From a virus, in the IMG/VR virus record IMGVR_UViG_3300006793_003010, positions 1-31,084 of that record: DNA of 31,084 nt. One strand, 5' to 3'. A program made the position numbers and the translations under genes. The notes beneath the pieces were generated by a model. The model had not been told where the DNA came from. It saw nothing but the letters and a program-made list of their open reading frames with translations, and did no database searches. Below are positions 7,084 to 15,916 of the stretch, one piece after another (positions within the stretch are counted from its first letter, which is position 1; each line of letters starts with the position of its first letter).

Positions 7084-9111
7084 TTATGAGATAGCGTAGA
7101 AGATATAGTTGCCGCCAGATGCGTTAAAGTCACTATTTGTAGTGTCTACTTTAAACCCAGTTGATTCTGAATCAATAACATCAGCGTACGATGTCCCGGT
7201 GGCGTCGTTCAAGGTTATAAGACTATCGTTACCCGACGCAATTCCTCTTACAGTGTCTAGCACCCACCAGTCGCCCGAAGCGTCTGTTCTTTTTATAAGA
7301 ATAAACCTAGCGCCACTCGTAAAGCCACAGTCGATAGTCTGACTTCCGCCGTTGCCCGTGTAGGAACCAATTTTACTTATTCCAGCTAAACTGCCAAAAA
7401 GATAGGCTACAAAAGTCCCTCCGTTCTGGTTTGTTTGACCACTTGTGCCAAGCGAGAACGTAGTAGCTGTTGCGTCTGTGTTATTCCAAGCGGTAGAAGT
7501 AGTTTCTATAGCATTCGCCACATCTAGGTAGATACGGTGAGTGCCGCCAAAACTGTTTAAGTATACTTCCCAGTTACTGTTTTGGCTTCTTTTCTTCACC
7601 CAGATCATTTCAGGTACAGCACCCAGATTATGGCTTACAGTGCGTCCTGCTGTTCCGTTGCCCATGTACGGCACTACGGTAAAGAAGGATTTAGCAGACT
7701 TCCACATCCAAGAGAAAAAGGTAGCATTATTAACCGCGTCTGCATAACCATCCATCCAATCCCACTGAGCATTTCCGCTTGTCGTCACTGCTGCAGCACT
7801 ATCAGTTCGCAACATTTTGTTGCCAAGAATCCTAGTCAAGGCATTTTTTTCGTCTGCGGTGTTGGGTCTAGCCCGAAGTGCAAAATCTGCTGGAAACGTA
7901 GTTGATGATCCTGTATTAGTGCGGAACCAAGAACCTGAAGTTCTGCCAGTAAGCCCGTCCATATTAAACACCTCAGTCCCAACCGCGGGAGCTATCATCA
8001 TAGGCGCACGGACAGCCATGTAGATGTAAGTTCCACCGCTAGAGCCACCGCCACCGCCTTCGCCATACGTTTTAAAACCTGTAGATGTTATAGAGGGGTC
8101 CATCTCTGCATTTTCTGAATTATCTACATTTGCGCGTAGTTGTTGAAAATTATCTCCTACTGCGCCTGTATCCTCCCAACCACGCATCTTATCAGCAATA
8201 GCCCAGTTACCTGTAGATACGCTTTTAGTTAATAACCACTGAGGCTCGAACCCCAAGTTAACTTCAACACCATTGCTAGAGTTAGTATAACTCCCACACT
8301 GGATCATAGAGTCAGCCGCTGTGCTGTGTGCGAAGAGGTAGACAATATAATCTTGTCCAGAATAGTTTGAACCAGAGCCTACTGAGAATTGTGTGCTAGT
8401 AGGCTTAGTAGCACCAAAGACATTTCCTGCGTTATTTGCCGCATAATTTTCACTAAGCCGCATTTGTTTTGTTTCTGGACTGGCATTCATGCTTCTATGA
8501 TAAACCCACCACTCACCTTGTGCTGAACTGCTGCGAGACTTGATAATCATCATACCAACTTCTGCGCCTAAATCATGCGAAAGTGTTCTTGTAGTAGCTC
8601 CATTCCCAGAGAATGTTTGTATATCAAAAAATTTAGCCTGCTTTTTAAAACTCCAAGAGGCGTAGTTATATTGACTATTATTCCATTTAAAATCTGCGGC
8701 AGTAGAGCTAAATCCTGTTGACGAAAAACTAAATTGTTCTCCAGAAGAAAAAGTTTGCTCTTGCGTATCTGCGTTACAGTTTAAATATTTAGTCCCACCG
8801 CGAACAGTATCCATCAGCATGTGATTTTGATTTGCATCTCTGCATTTTATCCACACAAGACCGCCATCACCAGCAAAATCAATGCCGTTATTTACGGACA
8901 GTGTGCCACTGTTGCCCTCGTACAAATACGTTGAAAAGTTAGAAGCTACGTCAGGTTCCACGTTTCCCGCTGTAGGCCAGATACCTTGTTTGGTATAACT
9001 AGCGGCCTGATCCATAGTCCACATGCCTGAAGCAGTGCTATTTAAGTAAGGTCCACTTGGAACTACTTGTTCTTTGGATACTATGCCGCCCGGCCAATCT
9101 TTAATAGACAT
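7084..9111 (-). CDS. Large repeat-containing tail fibre / host-recognition protein
   Basis: A 675-aa protein built from repeated beta-units of about 90-110 residues. The repeat signatures are VWIK/MIIKSR/LLTKS/MIWVKKR/ILIKRT followed by W and VxDxxRG, a later STGF, and a closing YIVYLFA/YIYMAVR/FVAYLFG/YIFYAIS. I count five units, the first partial. A Gly-rich hinge occurs near residue 350. The N-terminus (MSIKDWPGGIVSKEQVV) looks like a virion-attachment segment. I associate this repeat type with marine phage fibres (DUF7483-like, from memory). Its ATG overlaps the stop of the 145-aa gene. Role: probably host surface binding. Confidence 0.75.
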   Translation of the reverse strand: MSIKDWPGGIVSKEQVVPSGPYLNSTASGMWTMDQAASYTKQGIWPTAGNVEPDVASNFSTYLYEGNSGTLSVNNGIDFAGDGGLVWIKCRDANQNHMLMDTVRGGTKYLNCNADTQEQTFSSGEQFSFSSTGFSSTAADFKWNNSQYNYASWSFKKQAKFFDIQTFSGNGATTRTLSHDLGAEVGMMIIKSRSSSAQGEWWVYHRSMNASPETKQMRLSENYAANNAGNVFGATKPTSTQFSVGSGSNYSGQDYIVYLFAHSTAADSMIQCGSYTNSSNGVEVNLGFEPQWLLTKSVSTGNWAIADKMRGWEDTGAVGDNFQQLRANVDNSENAEMDPSITSTGFKTYGEGGGGGSSGGTYIYMAVRAPMMIAPAVGTEVFNMDGLTGRTSGSWFRTNTGSSTTFPADFALRARPNTADEKNALTRILGNKMLRTDSAAAVTTSGNAQWDWMDGYADAVNNATFFSWMWKSAKSFFTVVPYMGNGTAGRTVSHNLGAVPEMIWVKKRSQNSNWEVYLNSFGGTHRIYLDVANAIETTSTAWNNTDATATTFSLGTSGQTNQNGGTFVAYLFGSLAGISKIGSYTGNGGSQTIDCGFTSGARFILIKRTDASGDWWVLDTVRGIASGNDSLITLNDATGTSYADVIDSESTGFKVDTTNSDFNASGGNYIFYAIS

Positions 9112-9548
9112 TATTCATCCTCTACCGTATTGTCAGCGTCCCAAGTCTTAGTATCTTCATTCCATTGATACATCCCAGACGTATCTGGGGGAGAAACAGG
9201 AGGAACCATAGCGCAGGTACCTTCATCAAAAGTCCACGATTTCCAAGTAGGGTTATTTTCAGCAAACACCGCTTTTACCGCGTTCTGTTTCGCTAGAATT
9301 TCTTCTGCGGTCATGTCTTCGCAAGCCCAGATGTCGGTGTATGTCCCCGCCATACCTTCAACCAACCCGTAAGAAACTGTCTGGTTTTTCTCGTATGGGC
9401 CTAAAATAGGAGCTTCTACTCGCACGAAAGGGCAATATTCAGGGGGAAGATTATTAACGTCAATATCAGGGAACGCTTGTATAAAGTTCCACTCAATAAT
9501 TGGATGCTCATAAGGCTGTCCGTCACGAATTTGTATATAGAGCTTCAT
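9111..9548 (-). CDS. Fibre-associated 145-aa protein, possible tail-fibre assembly chaperone
   Basis: Starts MKLYIQIRDGQPYEHPI and ends with an acidic segment containing MYQWNEDTKTWD. In the middle is a helix with TAEEILAKQNAVKAVF. Small proteins of this form typically sit beside tail-fibre genes in marine myo- and podoviruses and resemble fibre assembly chaperones in size and in their C-terminal 'WNxxTxxW' pattern. Here it is between a Gly-rich adhesin and the large repeat fibre, which fits. It is preceded directly by the adhesin stop and overlaps the next ATG. A minor structural role cannot be excluded. Confidence 0.7.
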   Translation of the reverse strand: MKLYIQIRDGQPYEHPIIEWNFIQAFPDIDVNNLPPEYCPFVRVEAPILGPYEKNQTVSYGLVEGMAGTYTDIWACEDMTAEEILAKQNAVKAVFAENNPTWKSWTFDEGTCAMVPPVSPPDTSGMYQWNEDTKTWDADNTVEDE

Positions 9549-11015
9549 CTATAAATCTCCTGTATTTGTACTTGGGAACGTTCGATTCGTTCCGTCAAAA
9601 GAGTAAATGATTCTAACACCGCCAGATGACCAACTGCCAGCACTGTTACTGCCCCGACCGCCACCAACTTTACCCAGATTATTATAAACACCGTCATTAT
9701 TATTGTCACCGCCAGAGCCGCCCGTCTGATTGTCGGCAGAAACACCGCTTGTTCCTTCACCTAACAAACCAACTCCTCCACCAGCACTGCCGTTACCGGA
9801 TTCACCCGCGCCCGCTCCGCCAGAACCATTGGTCCCAACAACTGCAACATAACTTCCTGAAGCATTGGTTAAGTAGCCCCCAGTACCGCCGTTACCTGAA
9901 TAACCTCCAGCACCGCCACCTCCACCGTAGGCGCGTGGACCCAAGCTACCACCTGAAGAACCGGGACCGCCAGCCCCGCCGTTACCACCACCATCACCAT
10001 TGTAAGCACCGCCAGAACCGCCTGTGCCGTTTGCGCCGTTCATACTACCAGAATACCCTCCGCCGCCGTAGGCAGTGGCAGTGTTTATGACATAGCTGTT
10101 GCCACCTTGGCCGGGTTCCGTAGTGGCCCTAGCGCCAACTTCTACTTGTAAGCTCTGTCCTGCGGAAACACCATAATTATTCTTGTAGCCAAGGCCACCA
10201 CCGCCGCCGCCACAGCCTCCGTTTTGGTAAGAGCCGAAACTACCACCGCCGCCAACACAAACCCACGAAAGGGTTGAAGGGTTTAACCCCGCAGGCACTA
10301 CAAAAGTGTACGACCCCGAAGTTGTGTACTCTACTTGTTGAGGGGCGGATGGTGTTGCGGTCGTTGTTCCTGCATCGCTGTAGCCCCCTAAGTTCTGAGC
10401 TTGAACTGCTATATTGTAAGTTGTACCGTTAGTAAGCCCTGTAATTGTCAAGGGAGAGGCGCTACCTGTTACTTCCACATTAAACGTAGAAGTGTTAGCT
10501 GTTCCACCCATTCCACTGTGAACTGTACAGTAATAATACAGAGTAGGGGCATCTGCAGCTACTACTATTCGAGTATACGCACCCGCATTACCCGGTGTTC
10601 CCGAAGTAGTCACACCTGTGGTATATTCCGATCCACTTCCATGTGTTCCATCTGAAGTAGTAGAGAACCTAAATGGGTGACCGCTGTTGCTGGCGTCTGC
10701 TTGGTCAAATGTATATGTATAACCTCTAATCAGCGTCAGCGCAGGCTGCGCGGAACCATCCATGTTATACTTGTTACCAGAACCTGCGTTAGCCACTGTA
10801 ACTGCGATGGTTCTACCCGCCTGTACTGTAGCTCTAGCTCTGTACCCTGTAATTGTTGCGGGAAGCCCCGCATACGTTGGAGCGGTAAAAGACACTACGG
10901 ACTGCGTATTACCGTTAGTAGCCGAAACAGATGTCGGTGCACCGGGAACTTTGTAAAATCCCAAGTCGTTGTATAGAATTTGGTTTTGTGACCATTTACC
11001 TGAAAAATTAGGCAT
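9549..11015 (-). CDS. Tail adhesin: FN3 domain with inserted cupredoxin-like domain, then glycine-rich domain
   Basis: A 488-aa protein in three parts. Residues about 22-65 and 175-222 form the two halves of a fibronectin type III domain (ending LTITGLTNGTTYNIAVQAQN). Between them, about 70-180, is an insert resembling a cupredoxin: a GYTYTFDQ strand, SGHPFRFST with His113, and a C-terminal YYYCTVHSGMGG with Cys163, His166 and Met169, the arrangement of a type 1 copper site. Residues about 254-470 are glycine-rich, like polyglycine sandwich adhesins at phage fibre tips. The protein ends RTFPSTNTGDL, matching its upstream paralogue. Receptor binding is the likely role; metal binding is inference. 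Confidence 0.8.
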   Translation of the reverse strand: MPNFSGKWSQNQILYNDLGFYKVPGAPTSVSATNGNTQSVVSFTAPTYAGLPATITGYRARATVQAGRTIAVTVANAGSGNKYNMDGSAQPALTLIRGYTYTFDQADASNSGHPFRFSTTSDGTHGSGSEYTTGVTTSGTPGNAGAYTRIVVAADAPTLYYYCTVHSGMGGTANTSTFNVEVTGSASPLTITGLTNGTTYNIAVQAQNLGGYSDAGTTTATPSAPQQVEYTTSGSYTFVVPAGLNPSTLSWVCVGGGGSFGSYQNGGCGGGGGGLGYKNNYGVSAGQSLQVEVGARATTEPGQGGNSYVINTATAYGGGGYSGSMNGANGTGGSGGAYNGDGGGNGGAGGPGSSGGSLGPRAYGGGGGAGGYSGNGGTGGYLTNASGSYVAVVGTNGSGGAGAGESGNGSAGGGVGLLGEGTSGVSADNQTGGSGGDNNNDGVYNNLGKVGGGRGSNSAGSWSSGGVRIIYSFDGTNRTFPSTNTGDL

Positions 11016-12142
11016 TAGACATCCCCTGTATTAGTTGAAGGAAACGACCTAGTAGCACCGGGCCAAATGATGCGAACACCGCCCGGTGCGCCTTTCATGG
11101 CGGCGGCAACGGAAGTGCCGGGTGTGGATGCACCGCCGCCTGCGTAACCGACATTGCCTTGAGTGCCGCCAGAACCTGCTTGGTTTATTCCTCCAGATGT
11201 ACCTTCACCTAAAAGGCCAACACCGCACTGCGCAGACCAATCTGCTGCCCCGCCAGCGCCACCACCGGAGCCTCCAGATGCGCCAATATTGTAAGAACCT
11301 CCTGCGTGCCAAGTGCCGCCCGTTCCGCCGTTACCAGAATACCCCGCAGCGCCACCGCCAAAGGCCCACCAAGACTGATTGTTCTCGTTAGAACCGCCTA
11401 AGCCACCTGTTCCACCACCGTCTGCGTTTGATTTAGTGCCTCCGGGTCCACCGTAGTATATGCCGCTGGGACCGTTACCGCCTCCAGTACCACCAGTGGC
11501 GTATACTACGGCATTAAAACTACTACTCCCCCCATTTTCCGCTTCGTTTACGTTTCCTATAACTTCAGGGATACTTGAACTGCTGTGATAACCCCCTCTA
11601 CCACCGTCACCGACGACGACCTGATAGTTATTTCCAGCAGTTACGCTAAGATTATTTTTGTAGCCAAGACCACCGCCGCCACCGCCGTTACCACCTGTGC
11701 GGCTTGCTGGGTAAGTATTAGACCCGCCGCCGCCACCAACTGCGACAAGGGAAACAGAAGTTACCCCGGCTGGAGCGACCCAAGTGTATGTCCCTGCAGT
11801 AGTGTACGCTGTTTGACCTTGTGCAATTCTAGTTGCGTTAATAGAATTACTGACTGCGCTGGGGCCAAAAGCGTTGTTGGCGACAACCGTAAACGCATAC
11901 GTTGCGTTTATGGTTAACCCTGTTACTGTAATTGGGGAAGCTGTGCCCGTTGCTGTAGATACAGCGCCCGAAGAAATGTTTTCTGCAAAAACAGTGTATT
12001 CTGTAATACTTCCGCCGCCTGTATCAGAAGGAGCTGTGAAAGTAACTACGCCGCCTGCATCTGCAGAATCTAACGTGGGAGCATTAGGTACTTGGATCGG
12101 GTCATAGCCCGGGCGAATATAGCCACCAATTCTGTCACTCAT
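11015..12142 (-). CDS. Tail adhesin: FN3 domain plus glycine-rich domain
   Basis: A 375-aa paralogue of the next gene. Residues about 18-105 form one fibronectin type III domain (PNAPTLDSADAGGVVTF; ITVTGLTINATYAFTVVANN). Residues 112-130 form an AYTTAGTYTWVAPAGV linker and 134-355 a glycine-rich region (runs such as VAVGGGG, GYSGNGGTGG). The end is GVRIIW followed by RSFPSTNTGDV. Glycine-rich stacks of this type form polyglycine II sandwiches in phage adhesins such as S16 gp38, with variable loops deciding host range. It lacks the cupredoxin-like insert of its neighbour, and overlaps it by one base (TAATG). Tandem paralogues could support recombination and host-range change. Confidence 0.8.
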   Translation of the reverse strand: MSDRIGGYIRPGYDPIQVPNAPTLDSADAGGVVTFTAPSDTGGGSITEYTVFAENISSGAVSTATGTASPITVTGLTINATYAFTVVANNAFGPSAVSNSINATRIAQGQTAYTTAGTYTWVAPAGVTSVSLVAVGGGGGSNTYPASRTGGNGGGGGGLGYKNNLSVTAGNNYQVVVGDGGRGGYHSSSSIPEVIGNVNEAENGGSSSFNAVVYATGGTGGGNGPSGIYYGGPGGTKSNADGGGTGGLGGSNENNQSWWAFGGGAAGYSGNGGTGGTWHAGGSYNIGASGGSGGGAGGAADWSAQCGVGLLGEGTSGGINQAGSGGTQGNVGYAGGGASTPGTSVAAAMKGAPGGVRIIWPGATRSFPSTNTGDV

Positions 12143-12154
12143 GTTATTAACCCT

Positions 12155-12550
12155 TTAAGAGATTAACTCATAGCTCACACTAAAAGTCAGTCCATTTGCC
12201 GTGCCACACGTTACCGCGATAGAATTGCCTTCTTCTAGGTATATTGCTGTAGATTTATCAACAACAACCAAACTTGCGTCTGCCGGAACAGAAATAGTGG
12301 AAGCTATTGGGTACGCCGTCCCTCCAGAAGGTGCGGAACCTTGAGCTACTGCGCCGTTTGTGTAAACGTCAACACTGCAATTAACTGCTGCACTGCCGTT
12401 CTTGTTTGCGGCGACAATTTGATTGATTTTCATCACTGTGCCACTGTTTGCCGCATTCGGCAAGAGGACAACGGAACTTGTTCCCGTAGGACTTAGATAT
12501 GTAGTTTTGCCGTAAATAGTCGATACAGCTACGATATTAGGATTGGCCAT
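12155..12550 (-). CDS. Small beta-rich structural protein (131 aa)
   Basis: Starts MANPNIVAVSTIYGKTTYL and is composed of short strands: SSVVLLPNAA, VMKINQIVAANKNG, VNCSVDVYTNG, ASLVVVDKSTAIYLEEG, SIAVTCGT, LTFSVSYELIS. This is a beta-sandwich pattern typical of fibre-base or decoration proteins in marine phages. It lies between a long tail fibre and the adhesins, so a connector in the fibre assembly is plausible. No enzyme motif. Function beyond 'virion protein' is not supported. Confidence 0.75.
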   Translation of the reverse strand: MANPNIVAVSTIYGKTTYLSPTGTSSVVLLPNAANSGTVMKINQIVAANKNGSAAVNCSVDVYTNGAVAQGSAPSGGTAYPIASTISVPADASLVVVDKSTAIYLEEGNSIAVTCGTANGLTFSVSYELIS

Positions 12551-12576
12551 GTTTTTTCTCCTTTAGAATCGACGGT

Positions 12577-13866
12577 TTAACCGAAGACCATTGCCATTGC
12601 GATTGCTTTACCCGTCGAAATCCCAGCGGACCCAAACGAAATGGTTCCACTGCCGTTAGTAACCAAGGCTTGGCCGTTTGAACCATCCGATGTCGGTAGT
12701 GTAAGCGCGGTTACAAAAGCCTGCAAGTTAGCGTCATACGCCAAGACATCTGATCCAACTGCTACGCCTAAGTTTGTGCGGGAAGTGCCCGCGTTTGCGA
12801 CATCTGATAAGTTGTTAGCAGCAGCTAACGAACCGCCAACTTGTCCATCTACGTATGCTTTGATGGATTGTTGTGTAGCTAGAGATGTAGCGCTGTTAGA
12901 CCCCATATTGTCTTCGTCAAGAATACTAGCAATAGTAACCGTACCCGCAACAGTAAGACTTGTGCTCGCCGCAAGAACAGTAGCTGTCGCCGCCGCGGGA
13001 GTTGTAGCACCGATAACCACACCATCTGCGGTACCGCCGTTTATATCAGCCGTTGTAAGGACCGCTGAAGGAACCGTTATGACCCCTGTGCTGTTTGCAA
13101 TCGTAGCCGCCGCAGTGCCGTCGTTAGCTGATATGGACCCGGTTTCGATGTCCGTAGCGTTGACTGTGTCGTCTTTGAGTAACACGCTATCAATCGTAAC
13201 ACCGGAACCTGCGGTAGTCTCATCAATGGTATTTGTAGTAATCTTCTGCCCGTTAGCAACGACAATGTTATTACTGCCAGATGTGTTACCGTTAGCTAGA
13301 ATCTCGGCAAGTGTGTCAGCTCCACCAACTTGCGAAGCCACATAAGCCTTAATAGATTGTTGTGTGGCTAAGGAAGTAGGGCTGTTAGAAGCCATATTGT
13401 CTTCATCAAGGACCGCGGTAACCGTCGTGCTAGTACCCAACTGCAAAGAAGTCGTATGCGTTAGAGCTTCTACGACGTTTGTACCATCACAAAACAAGAA
13501 CGTGGTACGCCCATTAGGAATAAGAACACCAGACCCCGCAGCGGTCTTTACTGTAATGCTTTGCCCAGTCGCGTTCTTCGCAATGTAAATCTTAGAGGCC
13601 GTAGGACAAATAACCGTACCTGCGCCAGACAGCGATGTACCTGTATCCGTCAACTCAAGCATGGCGCAACGGGATTCAGAAGATGTGCCGTTCGCTGTAG
13701 TCAGCGTATGCGAGTTTGCGGACCATGTATTGATAACCGCGCGACCAGCAACGGCCTGCTCGACCATTGAAGTAATGTTGTCGTTTACGACATCACCCCA
13801 TGTGCCGCTGAGTTCGCCCTGAACTGGCAAAGCGAGTTTAAGTATCGGTGAATATTGTGTTGTCAT
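12577..13866 (-). CDS. Tail fibre protein with internal duplication
   Basis: A 429-aa Thr/Ser/Ala-rich fibre. The N-terminus (MTTQYSPILKLALPVQGELS) resembles the virion-anchoring ends of marine phage fibres, followed by a beta domain to about 150. A duplicated block occurs at about 152-182 and 314-344: each copy has LDEDNM, SNS, TSLATQQSIKAYV and QVGG. Such helices often serve trimerisation. The C-terminus (LTNGSGTISFGSAG then AIAMAMVFG) is a short hydrophobic cap. It is the first of the long fibre genes and 11 nt after the Trp-rich repeat gene. Receptor recognition or fibre shaft is the likely role. Confidence 0.8.
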   Translation of the reverse strand: MTTQYSPILKLALPVQGELSGTWGDVVNDNITSMVEQAVAGRAVINTWSANSHTLTTANGTSSESRCAMLELTDTGTSLSGAGTVICPTASKIYIAKNATGQSITVKTAAGSGVLIPNGRTTFLFCDGTNVVEALTHTTSLQLGTSTTVTAVLDEDNMASNSPTSLATQQSIKAYVASQVGGADTLAEILANGNTSGSNNIVVANGQKITTNTIDETTAGSGVTIDSVLLKDDTVNATDIETGSISANDGTAAATIANSTGVITVPSAVLTTADINGGTADGVVIGATTPAAATATVLAASTSLTVAGTVTIASILDEDNMGSNSATSLATQQSIKAYVDGQVGGSLAAANNLSDVANAGTSRTNLGVAVGSDVLAYDANLQAFVTALTLPTSDGSNGQALVTNGSGTISFGSAGISTGKAIAMAMVFG

Positions 13867-13876
13867 ATTTCAGTCC

Positions 13877-14827
13877 TCATGCGGCTATGTCTTGCCAGTT
13901 TGGATTTTGCGTTTCAGATACACCAACCCACGAGGGGGATTGTGCACTGGCGATAGATGTCCAATTCGGGTTCTGAGTATCATCAACCTCACTCCATACG
14001 TTGGTGAAACCAATAACCCCAGTAGCTGCAAGCCCTATAACAGGTATACCTGTGTTAGCCGATGCGACTACGTTACCAAGTTTTGCGTTCCCTTGCAATC
14101 CCGTAACTGATACAACAATTCCGAGAGCTATAAACGTGTCTCCCACGTCACCCTCGGCTTCCACACCTGTCGGAGATACTGTTACACCCAGCGCCAGAGA
14201 TACATCGCCTATAACGCCGTCAGCTTCTACGCCTGTGGCCGCAACATTGGCTTCGGCGTCTACTGTAAGGTTACCTACAGCGCCCCCAGCTTCTACTCCC
14301 GCGGGTAGGCCCGTAGCGGACGCGCGTACATCTATCCGTAACGGCGCGCCCCAAGAGTCCTGTCCCCAAGAACCAGCGCCCCAAGGCTGAGATTCACCCA
14401 AAGCAGCTACGGCTTCGACACCTGTAGCCACTATATTTGATACTGCGGCTACGACAACATTGCCAACCGCTCCCGCTCCAGCCACGCTAGTAACTGGATG
14501 ATTAGCTTCACCGTCTACAATAGCTGTGCCAATACCTCCGGCACATTCGACTCCTTGCGGCAAGCAAAACGCTGCGGCGTTCACGCTTACTCTTAGAGGA
14601 GTTCCCCAAGAACCTTGCCCCCAGTAACCGTCACTCCAAGGTTGATCTTTACCAATAGCGCCTTCAGCTTCGACACCTGTGACGAGAACAACAAACTGGT
14701 CCTCTCCCCAAGCAGTCTGACCCCAGCTACCTTCACTCCAACCGGAATACAACGTAGCAGTAGGGTTCCCCGCCCAAGAGTTCTGACTCCAAGCGTCCGC
14801 GCCCCAAGGTTTATCGGTATTAGACAT
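13877..14827 (-). CDS. Trp/Gly repeat protein with about nine 22-residue TGVEA-type repeats
   Basis: A 316-aa protein made of short repeats: consensus xxTGVEAxGxIGxVxV, about 22 residues each, nine recognisable copies from residue 48 to 285. Two copies carry a longer Trp-rich insert (DQPWSDGYWGQGSWG and SQPWGAGSWGQDSWG), echoed at the N-terminus (KPWGADAWSQNSW). The C-terminus has three copies of a TQNPNW-type motif. Regular short beta repeats suggest an elongated beta-solenoid or fibre. It lies among neck and fibre genes. I do not recognise a named family; a structural virion protein is likely. Confidence 0.8.
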   Translation of the reverse strand: MSNTDKPWGADAWSQNSWAGNPTATLYSGWSEGSWGQTAWGEDQFVVLVTGVEAEGAIGKDQPWSDGYWGQGSWGTPLRVSVNAAAFCLPQGVECAGGIGTAIVDGEANHPVTSVAGAGAVGNVVVAAVSNIVATGVEAVAALGESQPWGAGSWGQDSWGAPLRIDVRASATGLPAGVEAGGAVGNLTVDAEANVAATGVEADGVIGDVSLALGVTVSPTGVEAEGDVGDTFIALGIVVSVTGLQGNAKLGNVVASANTGIPVIGLAATGVIGFTNVWSEVDDTQNPNWTSIASAQSPSWVGVSETQNPNWQDIAA

Positions 14828-14835
14828 ATACTACC

Positions 14836-15273
14836 TTATGGAGTAGCGATGCGTACGATAGCGTTAGTAGCATCGGATGCTGGGAATTGAACAGTAAAGT
14901 CGCCTGTAGTAGAAGTTTTATCTCCTCCAAAATCCAACACTGCGACCGCCGGGTTGCTTCCGCCAACCTTATAAATCAATGCGCCCCGCGCTGTAATCGT
15001 AGCATCAGACCATGTGGTATCTGCAAAATCCAGAAACGCTGTTGTGCCTGAAGAAGTTGGGGCCGCAGCGATCACAAGGGTATTGCCCCCTGCAGTGTAT
15101 CCTGTACCAGACACTTCGTTTGTCGTCGTGTACGCTGTTGTAGCTGCGCTTAACGTAGCGGAACTGGTAAACAGTGCGATCTTAAAGGTTTGTGATGTGT
15201 CACTGCTAAAATCCATCTCGCCGCTCAAAAGCGCGACTTTGAAGGATGTACACATTGCTTGAGTAATTGCCAT
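14836..15273 (-). CDS. Virion protein candidate (145 aa, beta-rich)
   Basis: Starts MAITQAMCTSFKVALLSGEM and continues with an alternating strand pattern: SQTFKIALFTSSATL, TGYTAGGNTLVIAA, ALIYKVGG, VAVLDFGGDKTS, FTVQFPASDATNAIVRI. This type of small protein is common between neck and fibre genes of marine phages and usually annotated as structural. No catalytic motif. The position after the adaptor gene suggests a tail or fibre-base component; that is inference. Confidence 0.8.
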   Translation of the reverse strand: MAITQAMCTSFKVALLSGEMDFSSDTSQTFKIALFTSSATLSAATTAYTTTNEVSGTGYTAGGNTLVIAAAPTSSGTTAFLDFADTTWSDATITARGALIYKVGGSNPAVAVLDFGGDKTSTTGDFTVQFPASDATNAIVRIATP

Positions 15274-15283
15274 TTTGGCCTCC

Positions 15284-15913
15284 TTAACTTACTGGGATTC
15301 GGAACTGGCCCGAACGATATGCGTCTTCACGTAATTTGCCGTCTCCGAGACTCTTTAACAGCGTTATTGATTGCAGGTACATTTTCTCATACATTGCAAC
15401 AATATCCGGCTCACCCTTCATAAATCGTATCGCTTCGATAAGCGCACCGTTAAGTAGAGCAGAATCAAACTCGTCCCCAAGCCATGTATTGTTAGCCACA
15501 ACGATGGATTGAGGATAGTATCCATAATGTAACTCCATTGAGTAGGAGCTGTCTGGGGTAGGTCCGAGGATAATTGTGTCGTCGTCAAAGTAAGCATAAT
15601 GTTTTGGTAACCCCGCTGATGTTGGATTAGGGTACGCTTCTCGCATGAAGTTGACATCTTTGTTAAGGAGGTAGTGATACACACCACTACCGTCGATCAC
15701 AGCAAGGCTGTAGCTATACAAAAAATCTGCGGGCGAAGACAAATACTTGTTGCTAGCCGTTAACGTACCCGTCACGTTTCTACGCAGCGCAGGTATTTGC
15801 ACTGTGTTGTAAATCTTTTGTTCAGCCTGCTGTGTGAACATAGCGAGCTGGTCATCTGTGAAAGAGTTCTCACAGATGTCTTCGATGTTAGTTTTCAGCT
15901 CGGTATAGTTCAT
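15284..15913 (-). CDS. Head-to-tail adaptor-like protein
   Basis: A 209-aa protein starting MNYTELKTNIEDICENSF, with a helical N-terminus (DDQLAMFTQQAEQKIYN), a beta middle (GVYHYLLNKDVNFMREAYP, DDTIILGPTPDSSYSMELHYGYY) and a helical C-terminus (ALIEAIRFMKGEPD, YLQSITLLKSLGDGKLR). This layout and length match the adaptor proteins that sit beneath the portal in podoviruses such as SU10 (family from memory). It is encoded in the neck region, 4 nt after a small basic gene. Assembly role: joining portal to tail. Confidence 0.75.
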   Translation of the reverse strand: MNYTELKTNIEDICENSFTDDQLAMFTQQAEQKIYNTVQIPALRRNVTGTLTASNKYLSSPADFLYSYSLAVIDGSGVYHYLLNKDVNFMREAYPNPTSAGLPKHYAYFDDDTIILGPTPDSSYSMELHYGYYPQSIVVANNTWLGDEFDSALLNGALIEAIRFMKGEPDIVAMYEKMYLQSITLLKSLGDGKLREDAYRSGQFRIPVS

Positions 15914-15916
15914 AGC

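Noticed and set aside
9626-10090. A His/Gln/Arg-rich plus-strand frame of 154 codons
   Set aside because: Mirror of the glycine-rich codons of the adhesin (GGN gives CCN-derived frames); composition is an artefact.
12641-13345. A 234-codon plus-strand open frame opposite the tail fibre gene
   Set aside because: It is antisense to a convincing fibre gene, is low-complexity (Val/Ala/Pro), has no ribosome site of note and arises from the repetitive Thr/Ala codons of the fibre.
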